Below are positions 55,879 to 64,000 of a DNA stretch of 64,000 nucleotides, in pieces. The DNA lies in NCBI RefSeq assembly GCF_014643915.1, contig NZ_BMKE01000002.1, forward strand, positions 62,001 to 126,000, read 5' to 3'. Within the stretch, counting starts at the first letter, position 1. Each line of letters opens with the position of its first letter. A model generated the notes under the pieces. The model saw only the letters and a list, made by a program, of their open reading frames with translations, had not been told where the DNA came from and made no database searches. This DNA comes from Oceanisphaera marina (lineage in GTDB: Bacteria > Pseudomonadota > Gammaproteobacteria > Enterobacterales > Aeromonadaceae). Both the position numbers and the translations under genes were made by a program.

Positions 55879-55957
55879 GGAAGTCTTTAATCTCGGTCTT
55901 TAAAGGTTCAGGTTTAACCCTTCACCCTTTACGCCCCACTCCTCACGGGGTTTCGAA

Positions 55958-56440
55958 TTAGTCGCGGAAGTTGTTGAACTGCAGCGGCTGTTCCTGGTCT
56001 TCCTGGCGCATCAGCGCCATCACTTGCTGCAGATCATCGCGCTTCTTGCCGGTCACCCGCAGCTGCTCTCCCTGAATGGACGCCTGAACCTTGATTTTAC
56101 TGTCCTTGATCTTCTTGACCAGCGTCTTGGCCAGCGCGCTGTCGATCCCCTGCTTGAAGCCCAACTCCTGAATATGGCGCTTGCCCGAGCGGACTATACT
56201 GCCCGGATCCAGCACCTTGGTGTCGATACCGCGCTTGATCAAGGACCCCCGCAGTATGTCCCGCATCTGCTGCAGCTGAAACTCGGCATCGGCACTCAGT
56301 TTCACTTTCTCGTCTTTCAGCTCAAAGCTGGCTTCCACCCCACGAAAATCGAAACGGGTATCCAGTTCGCGGTTGGCATTCTCAACCGCATTACGTACTT
56401 CATTCATTTCAACTTCAGACACAATATCAAAAGACGGCAT
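55958..56440 (-). CDS. yajQ: YajQ family nucleotide-binding protein
   Basis: A 160-residue protein with two RRM-like ferredoxin folds. The full family pattern is visible: [22 protein letters not shown] at the start, [12 protein letters not shown] in the middle and [19 protein letters not shown] near the end. YajQ proteins bind RNA or nucleotides, and some bind cyclic-di-GMP. Monocistronic, divergent from panE. Confidence 0.96.
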   Translation of the reverse strand: MPSFDIVSEVEMNEVRNAVENANRELDTRFDFRGVEASFELKDEKVKLSADAEFQLQQMRDILRGSLIKRGIDTKVLDPGSIVRSGKRHIQELGFKQGIDSALAKTLVKKIKDSKIKVQASIQGEQLRVTGKKRDDLQQVMALMRQEDQEQPLQFNNFRD

Positions 56441-56569
56441 ACTGGCTCCTTTAAAACGGTTTTATTAACCGACAGCGATAAAATAATACGCTGGCACCCG
56501 TGAAATTTCACAGTTAACGTATAGGCTTAAACTTTACAGACATAATAACAAAGTTCAGGGGATAGAGTG

Positions 56570-57496
56570 ATGATGGAATGGACCATTCTTGGAGCCGGTG
56601 CTCTGGGTTGTGTAATGACGGGCCTGTTACGCCAACGAGGAGAAAGCGTCGCCTTGATGTTATCGGAACGTCATCGTGGCCATTTTCATCCCAGCCTGGA
56701 GCTGATCACCCTCACCGGGGCGCATCAACTGATCCAGAGCCGGCCTCGTTTTCCCGAGCATGCCCGTACCGTGGAATGCCTGCTGGTGTTTACCAAAGCC
56801 TACCAGGTCGTTGATGCATTAAAAGAGTTACGCCATTTACCCGCCAGTACGCCCATTATTCTGTTACACAATGGGCTGGGCGTGGCCGAAAAAGTACAGG
56901 CACTGTTTCCCAACAACCCATTACTGGCAGGTGTCAGCAGCCATGGCGCCATAAAAGAGCGGGACTGGCTGGTGCGTCATACCGGCAAAGGAGAAACCTG
57001 GCTGGGGCCATTGAATGACGCCGCAAAAACCTGGAGCCACTTGGTCAAACCGCTGGAAAAAGCCCTGGGTCATGCCGAATGGAGTGACGACATAGCACTG
57101 CACCAGCGTCGCAAACTGGCCATCAATGCCGTGATCAATCCGCTAACCGCCTGCAATAACATCACCAACGGCCAATTGCTCGAGCCGCGCTTTGCCGATG
57201 TGCTGGAGCAGTTAAGTGAAGAAGTGTATCAGGTGATGTCTCGGCTGGACGGCGATAAGGCGGAAACACAAGATGCTTTCCGTCGTCGCTTGCAGCAGGT
57301 GATCGAGCTCACCTCCAGCAACCACTCGTCCATGCATCAGGATCTGGCCCACGGCCGCCCCACTGAAAACGAATATATCAGCGGCTATATTCTGGCAAAC
57401 GCCGGCAATCAACCGGTCCCCGTATGCAGCCAGCTTTACCAGGAAATCGAGCGTAAAAGCGGCACAGCAAAACCGGCACAACGGATGCAGCACTAG
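56570..57496 (+). CDS. panE: 2-dehydropantoate 2-reductase PanE
   Basis: NADPH-dependent ketopantoate reductase for pantothenate and CoA. The Rossmann motif ILGAGALG sits at the N-terminus, followed by LLVFTKAYQV and LLHNGLGVAE. The catalytic lysine and Glu fall in RRKLAINAVINPLTACNNITNG and the later HSSMHQDLAHGRPTENEYISG. AGGGGA lies 7 bases before the ATG at 56570, preferred to the GTG and second ATG next to it. About 308 residues, as in E. coli. Confidence 0.95.
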   Translation: MMEWTILGAGALGCVMTGLLRQRGESVALMLSERHRGHFHPSLELITLTGAHQLIQSRPRFPEHARTVECLLVFTKAYQVVDALKELRHLPASTPIILLHNGLGVAEKVQALFPNNPLLAGVSSHGAIKERDWLVRHTGKGETWLGPLNDAAKTWSHLVKPLEKALGHAEWSDDIALHQRRKLAINAVINPLTACNNITNGQLLEPRFADVLEQLSEEVYQVMSRLDGDKAETQDAFRRRLQQVIELTSSNHSSMHQDLAHGRPTENEYISGYILANAGNQPVPVCSQLYQEIERKSGTAKPAQRMQH

Positions 57497-57531
57497 GCTG
57501 GACTTGAGCAGATAATAAATTACGACCAAAA

Positions 57532-57567
57532 AAAACACCGAACCTGACACAGGCTCGGTGTTTTCTT
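57532..57567. terminator. Bidirectional terminator between panE and thiI
   Basis: AAAACACCGA / TCGGTGTTTT, a 10-bp stem extended inside by CC/GG past a mismatch, with A- and T-rich flanks. It serves the two convergent genes. Confidence 0.9.
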
Positions 57568-57610
57568 TTAGCTCGGCTTTTTCTTGCGGCTTACCGCTTC
57601 CGGCTTGTTT

Positions 57611-59062
57611 TTAAGGCTTATACACCTTGACGTTATCAAAGCCCTGCTCTTTTAAATGAATCGCCTGCAGGCGGCTCATAACGCCACGGGCGCAATACAG
57701 CAGGTAGGTCTTGCTGGGATCCAGCTCGGTAAACTGGCTCGACAACTTGAAGAACGGCATCACGACGACTTTGCGGCCCGGCACCGCCAGGGGAGTTTCT
57801 TCCTCCTCTTCGGGCGCGCGAATATCGAGGATCACCTCGGCAACGTCGTCGCTGCCCTTACTGAATTCAACTTCGGGTAATTGCCATTTTTGCTCAAGCT
57901 TGCGAATGTCATCCACTACAGCAGCCTCGATTGCGGCATCAAGCACGCCAAAGTCGAAGTGGCTTTCTTCTTCTGCCACTCGGCCCAGTTTTGCCTTGAT
58001 GGTCGGATTCTTCGAAATAACACCGCAATATTCCGGCATTTTTTCGGCATAAGCGGCCGTACCAATCTGGCGAGCCACATCAATAATATCCTGCTTATCG
58101 TAGGCCACGAGCGGGCGCATGATCAAGGTATTCGTCACCTGATCAATGACATTCAAATTGGTGACCGTCTGGCTCGATACCTGCCCCATGGCCTCACCTG
58201 TCACCAGCGCATTAATGCCCAATCTTTCGGCGACCACGGCACCGGCACGCATCATCATCCGCTTGAGGATCACGCCCATGTAACCGTTGTCTACTTTTTC
58301 CAGGATCTCACCGACCACGCCTTCGAAGGGAACCGAGATAAACTTGACCCGATGGGAAGAGCCGTATTTCTTCCACAAATAATAAACGACTTCACGTACC
58401 CCGGCCTCGTGCTCGTCACCGCCCAGGTTAAAGAAGCAATAATGTACCCGGCTACCGCGCTTGATGAACTGATAAGAGGATACGCCCGAGTCATAACCGC
58501 CAGACATCAAACTGAGCACGCTTTCCTGAGTTGCAATGGGATAACCACCCAGACCGGCATATTGTTGATTCACCAAATACAGGCGCTCGCCATCCAGTTC
58601 CAGATTGACCTGCACATCGGGATTTTTCAGCTTAACACCGGCCGTATTGCAGCGTTGATTCAAGCCGCCGCCCACATAGCGTTCAACATCCAGCGAGCTG
58701 AAAATCTGTTGTCCACGGCGCTTGGCCCGTACGCAAAAGGTTTTACCTGCCAGACTGGCGCCGAACGCCTGTTCGGTGTGGGTCAGAATCTCGTCCAGAG
58801 TGGCAACCTGGTGCTCTTGCACCTCCAGAAACGCCTGAATACCAGGAATACAGGCCAGAGCCTGAATCATCTCCTGACGGTGTTCGTCGGTAAAAAAATT
58901 GGTGCGAACGATCAGCTTGTCCCAGTCGGACCGAATTTTGACGTTTTCATCCAGCGGGGTCAGTACGGTTCGAATATTGCCTTGCAAGAGCTTGCACATA
59001 CGCTGGCGCACCGAACGGCTCTTGATCGTGATTTCTGGATGAAGCTTGATAATAAATTTCAT
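57611..59062 (-). CDS. thiI: tRNA uridine 4-sulfurtransferase / thiamine biosynthesis protein ThiI
   Basis: Makes 4-thiouridine in tRNA and supplies sulfur for the thiazole of thiamine. The ATG at 59062 gives MKFIIKLHPEITIKS and 483 residues. Domains in order: ferredoxin-like and THUMP N-terminus, PP-loop ATPase with SLMSGGYDSGVSSY, and a C-terminal rhodanese domain with the persulfide cysteine C457 in LLYCARGVMSR (C456 in E. coli). The rhodanese domain is present, as needed for the thiamine role. The frame is open 14 codons further upstream, without a good start. Confidence 0.97.
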   Translation of the reverse strand: MKFIIKLHPEITIKSRSVRQRMCKLLQGNIRTVLTPLDENVKIRSDWDKLIVRTNFFTDEHRQEMIQALACIPGIQAFLEVQEHQVATLDEILTHTEQAFGASLAGKTFCVRAKRRGQQIFSSLDVERYVGGGLNQRCNTAGVKLKNPDVQVNLELDGERLYLVNQQYAGLGGYPIATQESVLSLMSGGYDSGVSSYQFIKRGSRVHYCFFNLGGDEHEAGVREVVYYLWKKYGSSHRVKFISVPFEGVVGEILEKVDNGYMGVILKRMMMRAGAVVAERLGINALVTGEAMGQVSSQTVTNLNVIDQVTNTLIMRPLVAYDKQDIIDVARQIGTAAYAEKMPEYCGVISKNPTIKAKLGRVAEEESHFDFGVLDAAIEAAVVDDIRKLEQKWQLPEVEFSKGSDDVAEVILDIRAPEEEEETPLAVPGRKVVVMPFFKLSSQFTELDPSKTYLLYCARGVMSRLQAIHLKEQGFDNVKVYKP

Positions 59063-59176
59063 AAATGCGGTACGCCTAGAACAACAGAGAGTGAATCGAT
59101 ACAAAAATAAAGCCCGATATTATACACCCTAATACTGGGCTTTTGTTCAAAAAATAGTTAACGGGAATGCGGAAGG

Positions 59177-59223
59177 AAAAGATAGGTAGGGAATGAGTCT
59201 CGACCACTCCCTACCTATCTTTT
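59177..59223. repeat. Perfect 16-bp hairpin downstream of pomB
   Basis: AAAAGATAGGTAGGGA and its exact complement enclose 15 bases, 7 bases after the pomB stop. On the pomAB strand the stem ends in TTTT, so it may work as a terminator. The G-rich/C-rich arms also resemble the other intergenic inverted repeats of the window. Confidence 0.75.
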
Positions 59224-59229
59224 GGTATT

Positions 59230-60123
59230 CTAGCGCGGCGCGTTCAGGTCGAGTGGGGCGCTAAATCTGGGCTTGCCTTGCGAAATGGTGATTTCCACCC
59301 GGCGATTGCGACGCCGGCTTTCCGATGTGTCGTTAGGTGCCAATGGTCGGGTACCGGCCATGCCCATCACCACCATGCGCTCTTCCGCAAAGCCGTCTAC
59401 TTTCAATAACTGATCGGCCACTGCCAACGCCCGCTGCGATGAGAGTTCCCAGTTGGAGCGAAACAACTCGTTGCGGCTTTGTATATCATCGGTATGACCC
59501 GACACCAGTATTTCGCCGGGAATATCTTTTAGCAAGCCGCCAATTTTACGCACTACCGGCCAGAATTGAGGCTGCAAAAACGCCGAGCCAGACGAGAAAG
59601 AAGCGTTTTCCTTGATACGAATAATGACCTGCTGACCCAGCGCTTCAATTTCAATGGCATCCTGTTCGATTGAATCATTCAGCTCTTCGGCCAGCTCTTG
59701 TGCCAGAGTCATGGTTTGCGGATCGACTTGCGGTATGTCCTGATTATCACTTCCGCTTTGATCACCGGTTTCACGATTCTGCCCCGCCGCTCTGTCCTCT
59801 TCGCCGGGCTGAAAATCCAGCTCGGCCTGGGTGGAATCCGTGGTGTGCTGCATGATCACATCAATGGGCGTGGGTTGTGGCTGGCCCGGTCGAAACTCAA
59901 GCGCAATCACGGAAGTACCTTTGGGAATTTCAGATACCTCCAGCTGGTTTTGCACGCCAAAGGCATATTTCATACTGCCAGCCACCTGTTTGAACTTGAC
60001 CACGTCCATCTCGGCAAAAGCCAGCAAAAGTACGAAGAAACTCATCAATATAGTGGCGAGATCGGCAAAGGTCGCCATCCAGGCAGGCGCGCCGGCGGCG
60101 GCCTGCTTGCACTTTTTAGCCAC
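59230..60123 (-). CDS. pomB: Flagellar stator protein PomB/MotB
   Basis: Stator B subunit anchoring to peptidoglycan. The transmembrane helix WMATFADLATILMSFFVLLLAF contains the ion-binding aspartate D21. An acidic linker (about 120-150) precedes the OmpA-like peptidoglycan-binding domain (VSGHTDDIQSRNELFRSNWELSSQRALAVADQL). The start is GTG, overlapping the pomA stop (TAGTG), and length is 297. Sequence around the helix and partnership with a PomA-type protein favour Na+ coupling. Confidence 0.92.
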   Translation of the reverse strand: MAKKCKQAAAGAPAWMATFADLATILMSFFVLLLAFAEMDVVKFKQVAGSMKYAFGVQNQLEVSEIPKGTSVIALEFRPGQPQPTPIDVIMQHTTDSTQAELDFQPGEEDRAAGQNRETGDQSGSDNQDIPQVDPQTMTLAQELAEELNDSIEQDAIEIEALGQQVIIRIKENASFSSGSAFLQPQFWPVVRKIGGLLKDIPGEILVSGHTDDIQSRNELFRSNWELSSQRALAVADQLLKVDGFAEERMVVMGMAGTRPLAPNDTSESRRRNRRVEITISQGKPRFSAPLDLNAPR

Positions 60124-60878
60124 TACTCCTCCTTCGACCGTTTAGCGTCGGCCAGGTAGTTTTCCAGCAAGCCCTGCAACACTCTCGGATTCTGGCCATC
60201 TTGAATGCCCAGTACCGCATCAAGAATAAGAGTACGATTAAGCCGCTCTTCTTCCGAGCGCAACTCAAGCTTGTCGGCAATGGGCAAGGCGAGCATGTTG
60301 GCCAGCATGGCGCCATACAGTGTGGTGAGCAAGGCGATGGCCATGGCCGGGCCGATGGCTTTGGGATCGTCCATGTTGGCCAGCATGGCCACCAGACCAA
60401 TAAGAGTGCCTATCATGCCCATGGCCGGCGCTACATCACCCAGGGCGCGAAAAATCTTGGCCCCCTGCTCCTGGCGTTCTGCGGTCAGATCAATGTCTTT
60501 TTCCAGCGCCATTTTAACCACGCTCTGTTCGTGGCCATCCACCAGCATGTCTACCGCTTTTTGCAGAAAGGGGTTGGTGATCTCCGCCTCTTCCAGAGCC
60601 AGAAAGCCGCCCTTGCGTGCCGAATCGGCCAACACCACTACTCGTTCAATCAGCTCTTCGGGCTTTTCCAGCTTGAAGATAAACGCCTTGGCCGCCACCT
60701 TGGCCGCGCCCAGAAACTGGCCAAAGTTGAACTTCATCATCACCACGAACAATGAGCCGATAAATACAATAAAAAAAGAGGGCACATCGGCATACATGCC
60801 CAGGCTGCCTCCCAGCACCATGGCCATGGCAACAAATGCCAGGCCACCGACTAATCCGATAATCGTTGCCAGATCCAA
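60123..60878 (-). CDS. pomA: Flagellar stator protein PomA/MotA (Na+-type)
   Basis: Four-helix stator A subunit. The N-terminus MDLATIIGLVGGLAFVAMAMVLGG closely resembles Vibrio PomA, indicating a Na+ motor. The motif GDVAPAMGMIGTLIGLVAML covers helix 3 with the channel residues. The start is TTG, with GAGGA about 7 bases upstream and no better option. 251 residues, TAGTG overlap with pomB. Confidence 0.93.
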   Translation of the reverse strand: MDLATIIGLVGGLAFVAMAMVLGGSLGMYADVPSFFIVFIGSLFVVMMKFNFGQFLGAAKVAAKAFIFKLEKPEELIERVVVLADSARKGGFLALEEAEITNPFLQKAVDMLVDGHEQSVVKMALEKDIDLTAERQEQGAKIFRALGDVAPAMGMIGTLIGLVAMLANMDDPKAIGPAMAIALLTTLYGAMLANMLALPIADKLELRSEEERLNRTLILDAVLGIQDGQNPRVLQGLLENYLADAKRSKEE

Positions 60879-61111
60879 AGCAAGGTCCTCATTGGTTATA
60901 ACATGTATATAGACATGATTTTTGTGCGCATAATTGGTGCCAATCTTACCCTGTTACGCCTTCTGTTGTCGCTACTGGTTTTATCGGCAGTCGCATCGGA
61001 TCCTTGACCACTTATCGAGCCTCATCGGTGAGCGGCTATAAGTTTCGCCAAAAGCAGGATGGCAATGATACTATTGCCCATCATTTTGCCGCTTAATGAC
61101 AGAGGATGCCC

Positions 61112-61357
61112 GTGGCTACCAAAAAACCTGAAAATATGGATTTTGAAAGCGCCCTCGCAGAACTGGAAAACCTGGTTAACCAGCTGGAAGAGGGTGATCT
61201 GAGTCTAGAGCAGTCGCTCAAATCTTTTGAACGGGGCGTGCAGCTGGTACGCGCCGGTCAGCAACGGTTAACCCAGGCCGAGCAGCAAGTTCAAATATTA
61301 CTGCAACAGGATGAAGAACAGCTAGTGACCTTCGCTTCGAGCCAAGAGGAACGCTAA
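61112..61357 (+). CDS. xseB: Exodeoxyribonuclease VII small subunit XseB
   Basis: Small subunit of the single-strand exonuclease ExoVII. About 81 helical residues with the family pattern FESALAELENLVNQLEEGDLSLEQSLKSFERGVQL. AGAGG abuts the ATG at 61106, so the GTG at 61112, which it precedes by 6 bases, is the better start (ATKKPENMDFE). xseB-ispA-dxs is the standard gene order, with a one-base gap to ispA. Confidence 0.95.
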   Translation: MATKKPENMDFESALAELENLVNQLEEGDLSLEQSLKSFERGVQLVRAGQQRLTQAEQQVQILLQQDEEQLVTFASSQEER

Positions 61358-61358
61358 G

Positions 61359-62249
61359 GTGAGCTTTATTCACATGCAGCAACATTATCATGAGCGCATA
61401 GCCAGGGTACTGGCTGATGCCATTAACGCCCTTCCTCCGTTGGCACCAGAACTGAAAGCCGCCATGGAATATGGCCTGCTGCAAGGGGGGAAGCGTGTGC
61501 GCCCCATGCTGGTTTATGCCAGCAGCGACGTACTGGGACAGGCCAACCCTGCCGCACAGGATGCCGCCGCCGCCGCCATAGAATGTATTCATGCCTATTC
61601 GTTGATCCACGATGACTTGCCCGCCATGGACGATGACGATTTGCGCCGCGGCCAGCCCACGGTTCACAAGGCCTTTGGTCAGGCCACCGCGATTTTGGCG
61701 GGCGATGCACTGCAATCACTGGCCTTCGAACTATTGAGCCAGTCAAACCTGGGCTTAAGCGCCGAGCGGCAATTACGCATGGTACAAGAGCTGGCCAGGG
61801 CCAGCGGTTATCAGGGGATGTGCGGGGGTCAGGCGCTGGATATCCAGTCGGAAGGCAAAGCCATCGATCACGCCACCCTGGAATGTCTGCACCGTCACAA
61901 AACCGGCGCCTTGATTCGTGCCGCCGTGCGCCTGGGTGCACTTTGTGCTACCCATATGCAAGAAGCACATTTTACTGCGCTAAGCCGTTATGCCGACGCC
62001 ATTGGCCTAGCATTTCAGGTGCAGGACGATATTCTGGATATTACCGCCGATACGCAAACCCTGGGCAAAACCCAGGGCAAGGATCTGGTGCAGCAAAAAA
62101 GCACCTACCCTGCCCTGCTGGGCCTTGATGGTGCCCGGTCGCTTGCCGATGACTTGCAGCAGCAGGCGTTGTCGGCGCTGGCTGATATCCCCTATCCAAC
62201 TCAAACACTGGAAGCATTCGCTCATTACATCGTGAAACGCGAGTTTTAG
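61359..62249 (+). CDS. ispA: Farnesyl diphosphate synthase IspA
   Basis: Makes FPP from IPP and DMAPP for undecaprenyl phosphate and quinone side chains. The first aspartate-rich motif is DDLPAMD (D85, D86, D91) and the second is DDILD near residue 225. GGKRVRP, for IPP binding, is at 43-49. The start is GTG directly after xseB; AGAGGA overlaps the end of xseB. 296 residues, as in E. coli (299). Confidence 0.96.
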   Translation: MSFIHMQQHYHERIARVLADAINALPPLAPELKAAMEYGLLQGGKRVRPMLVYASSDVLGQANPAAQDAAAAAIECIHAYSLIHDDLPAMDDDDLRRGQPTVHKAFGQATAILAGDALQSLAFELLSQSNLGLSAERQLRMVQELARASGYQGMCGGQALDIQSEGKAIDHATLECLHRHKTGALIRAAVRLGALCATHMQEAHFTALSRYADAIGLAFQVQDDILDITADTQTLGKTQGKDLVQQKSTYPALLGLDGARSLADDLQQQALSALADIPYPTQTLEAFAHYIVKREF

Positions 62250-62270
62250 AGCGAGCATAATAATAAGCTT

Positions 62271-64000
62271 ATGAGTCTGAATATTGCCGATTATCCAACC
62301 CTGGCACTGGCTAACCTGCCCGACGAGCTGCGCAGCCTGCCTCAAGACAGGTTACCTGCGTTGTGCGCGGAGCTGAGATCGTTTCTGCTGCACTCGGTTA
62401 GCCAAAGTAGTGGTCACCTGGCTTCTGGCCTGGGCGTGGTCGAACTGACCGTGGCCTTGCACTATGTCTATAACACGCCGTTCGATCGCCTGGTGTGGGA
62501 CGTGGGCCATCAGGCTTACCCGCACAAGATTCTGACCGGCCGACGCGAGCGCATGGCCCATATTCGTCAGTTTCAGGGCCTGCACCCTTTTCCCTGGCGC
62601 GAAGAAAGTGAATACGACACCCTGAGCGTGGGCCACTCCAGCACCAGCATCAGTGCCGCGCTGGGCATGGCCATCGCGGCCGATCAGGAACAACAAGGTC
62701 GCAAGGTCGCCGCCATTATCGGGGATGGTGCCATTACCGCCGGTATGGCATTTGAAGCCTTAAATCACGCCGGTGATATTCATAAAGACATGCTGGTTAT
62801 CTTGAACGACAACGAGATGTCGATTTCGGAAAATGTCGGCGCGCTGAATAATCATCTGGCGCGCATTATGTCGGGCTCGCTATACAGCAGTCTGCGCGAA
62901 GGCGGCAAGAAAGCACTGGAAATATTGCCACCGCTGAAAGAGCTGGCCAAGCGCACCGAAGAACATATCAAAGGCATGGTCATTCCCGGCACTCTCTTTG
63001 AGGAATTCGGCTTCAACTATGTGGGCCCCATAGACGGCCACGACATCAACACCCTGGTTGAGACGCTGCGTAATATGCGCAAGCTCAAGGGGCCGCAGTT
63101 CTTGCATATAATGACCCGCAAAGGCAAAGGTTACCTGCCCGCAGAGAAAGACCCCATTGGTTACCATGGTGTGCCCAAATTCAATCCGGCCGACAGCAGC
63201 CTGCCCAAGAGTGTTTCTGCCGGCCCCAGTTACTCCAGCATCTTTGGCAACTGGCTGTGCGACATGGCCAAGGTCTGTCCGCAGCTAATGGCGATTACGC
63301 CGGCCATGCGCGAAGGCTCCGGCCTGGTACGCTTCTCGCAAGAGTATCCCAAGCGTTACTTTGATGTAGCCATTGCCGAACAACATGCGGTGACGCTGGC
63401 GGCGGGCATGGCTATCGAAGGCAAAAAGCCGGTGGTCGCCATTTACTCCACCTTTTTGCAGCGCGCTTATGATCAGTTGATCCACGATGTGGCACTGCAA
63501 AATCTGGACGTGCTGTTTGCCATCGACCGCGCCGGCATAGTGGGCGCCGATGGTCCGACTCATCAGGGAGCTTATGATCTGAGCTTTATGCGCACCATTC
63601 CCAATATGGTGATCATGACCCCGGCCGATGAAAACGAATGCCGGCAAATGCTCTATACCGGTTATCAGCATCCGGGACCTGCCGCGGTGCGTTATCCGCG
63701 CGGCAACGGCAGTGGCGTTGAGATACAAGAACACATGACGGCGATCGAACTGGGTAAGGGGCGCGTGATCCGCCAGGGCGGCAAGATTGCCCTGCTCAAC
63801 TTCGGCACCTTGCTGGCCGAGGCCCAAGCCGCCGCCGAACAGCTGAGCGCCACCCTGGTCGACATGCGCTTTGTGAAGCCGCTGGATGAGGCCTTGGTAT
63901 TATCGCTGCTGGCCGACCATGACTTGCTGGTCACCATAGAAGAGAACGCCATTATGGGCGGCGCCGGTTCGGCGGTAAATGAGTGCCTGATGCGCCACAA
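62271..64000 (+). CDS. dxs: 1-deoxy-D-xylulose-5-phosphate synthase Dxs (3' end outside window)
   Basis: TPP-dependent enzyme condensing pyruvate and glyceraldehyde 3-phosphate, first step of the MEP isoprenoid pathway. The 576 codons present show the TPP motif [15 protein letters not shown] with NDN following, VDGHD-like GPIDGHD, and the second-domain [15 protein letters not shown]. About 45 C-terminal residues are beyond the window, judging by the E. coli length of 620. It follows ispA by 21 bases; both feed isoprenoid synthesis. Confidence 0.97.
   Translation, partial: MSLNIADYPTLALANLPDELRSLPQDRLPALCAELRSFLLHSVSQSSGHLASGLGVVELTVALHYVYNTPFDRLVWDVGHQAYPHKILTGRRERMAHIRQFQGLHPFPWREESEYDTLSVGHSSTSISAALGMAIAADQEQQGRKVAAIIGDGAITAGMAFEALNHAGDIHKDMLVILNDNEMSISENVGALNNHLARIMSGSLYSSLREGGKKALEILPPLKELAKRTEEHIKGMVIPGTLFEEFGFNYVGPIDGHDINTLVETLRNMRKLKGPQFLHIMTRKGKGYLPAEKDPIGYHGVPKFNPADSSLPKSVSAGPSYSSIFGNWLCDMAKVCPQLMAITPAMREGSGLVRFSQEYPKRYFDVAIAEQHAVTLAAGMAIEGKKPVVAIYSTFLQRAYDQLIHDVALQNLDVLFAIDRAGIVGADGPTHQGAYDLSFMRTIPNMVIMTPADENECRQMLYTGYQHPGPAAVRYPRGNGSGVEIQEHMTAIELGKGRVIRQGGKIALLNFGTLLAEAQAAAEQLSATLVDMRFVKPLDEALVLSLLADHDLLVTIEENAIMGGAGSAVNECLMRH

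Noticed and set aside
57881-59110. 409-codon frame on the + strand opposite thiI
   Set aside because: It is antisense to ThiI, whose motifs and length are complete, and its own product has no recognisable motif and no ribosome-binding site. Long antisense frames are common in GC-rich coding sequence.

Overview
The window looks like chromosomal DNA of a marine or halotolerant gammaproteobacterium, most likely in the Aeromonadaceae (Oceanimonas / Oceanisphaera / Zobellella-like). This is inferred from gene content: a Na+-translocating NADH:quinone reductase (nqrABCDEF with apbE and nqrM), PomAB-type Na+ stator genes, crl beside gpt and proBA, and E. coli-like gene order around miaB, leuS, mrdAB and lipBA. 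Almost all of it is housekeeping sequence. No tRNA, rRNA, CRISPR array, prophage or complete insertion sequence was seen.

Layout. 1-6.8 kb: a ubiF-like hydroxylase gene (3' end cut off), divergent from miaB-ybeZ-ybeY-corC-lnt (tRNA modification, ribosome maturation, lipoprotein acylation). 6.8-7.3 kb: a structured element with inverted ends. 7.3-22.3 kb: ybeL, then leuS-lptE-holA-nadD-rsfS-rlmH-mrdA-mrdB-mltB-rlpA-dacA and ybeD-lipB-lipA, joining tRNA charging, LPS export, replication, NAD synthesis, the elongasome and lipoate synthesis. 22.3-29.1 kb: aroG, small conserved genes (DUF2750, yaiI, a YceB-like lipoprotein), a LysE-type exporter, and a ScsB/ScsD-like thiol-redox pair with a small membrane protein. 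29.1-33.5 kb: a second copy of the structured element, a zinc-finger/FAD monooxygenase fusion, and a TPP riboswitch driving a TonB-dependent receptor. 33.5-37.7 kb: a Cys4 protein, proA, proB, crl, gpt. 37.7-43.5 kb: a chemoreceptor, pepD, a heptamer G-rich repeat, two small secreted proteins flanking a 266-bp MITE-like element, and dinB. 43.5-50.6 kb: nqrABCDEF-apbE-nqrM. 50.6-60.9 kb: bolA, alkB, rlmG, yajG, a periplasmic cyclophilin, ampG, yajQ, panE, thiI, pomB and pomA. 61.1-64 kb: xseB-ispA-dxs (dxs cut by the window end).

Functional links. Na+ pumped by NQR can drive the PomAB stator. ApbE and NqrM are assembly factors encoded with their target complex. ThiI, Dxs and the TPP-controlled receptor all touch thiamine. 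LipB/LipA, IspA/Dxs and UbiF serve cofactor, isoprenoid and quinone supply.

The most unusual material is intergenic. A roughly 190-bp element occurs twice (near 7.0 and 29.25 kb) with helices that differ in sequence but keep their pairing. A family of purine-rich/pyrimidine-rich inverted repeats recurs between genes, including an eight-copy GGGGAAT array able to form a G-quadruplex. There are also at least two MITE-like elements. These are the best candidates for something undescribed.
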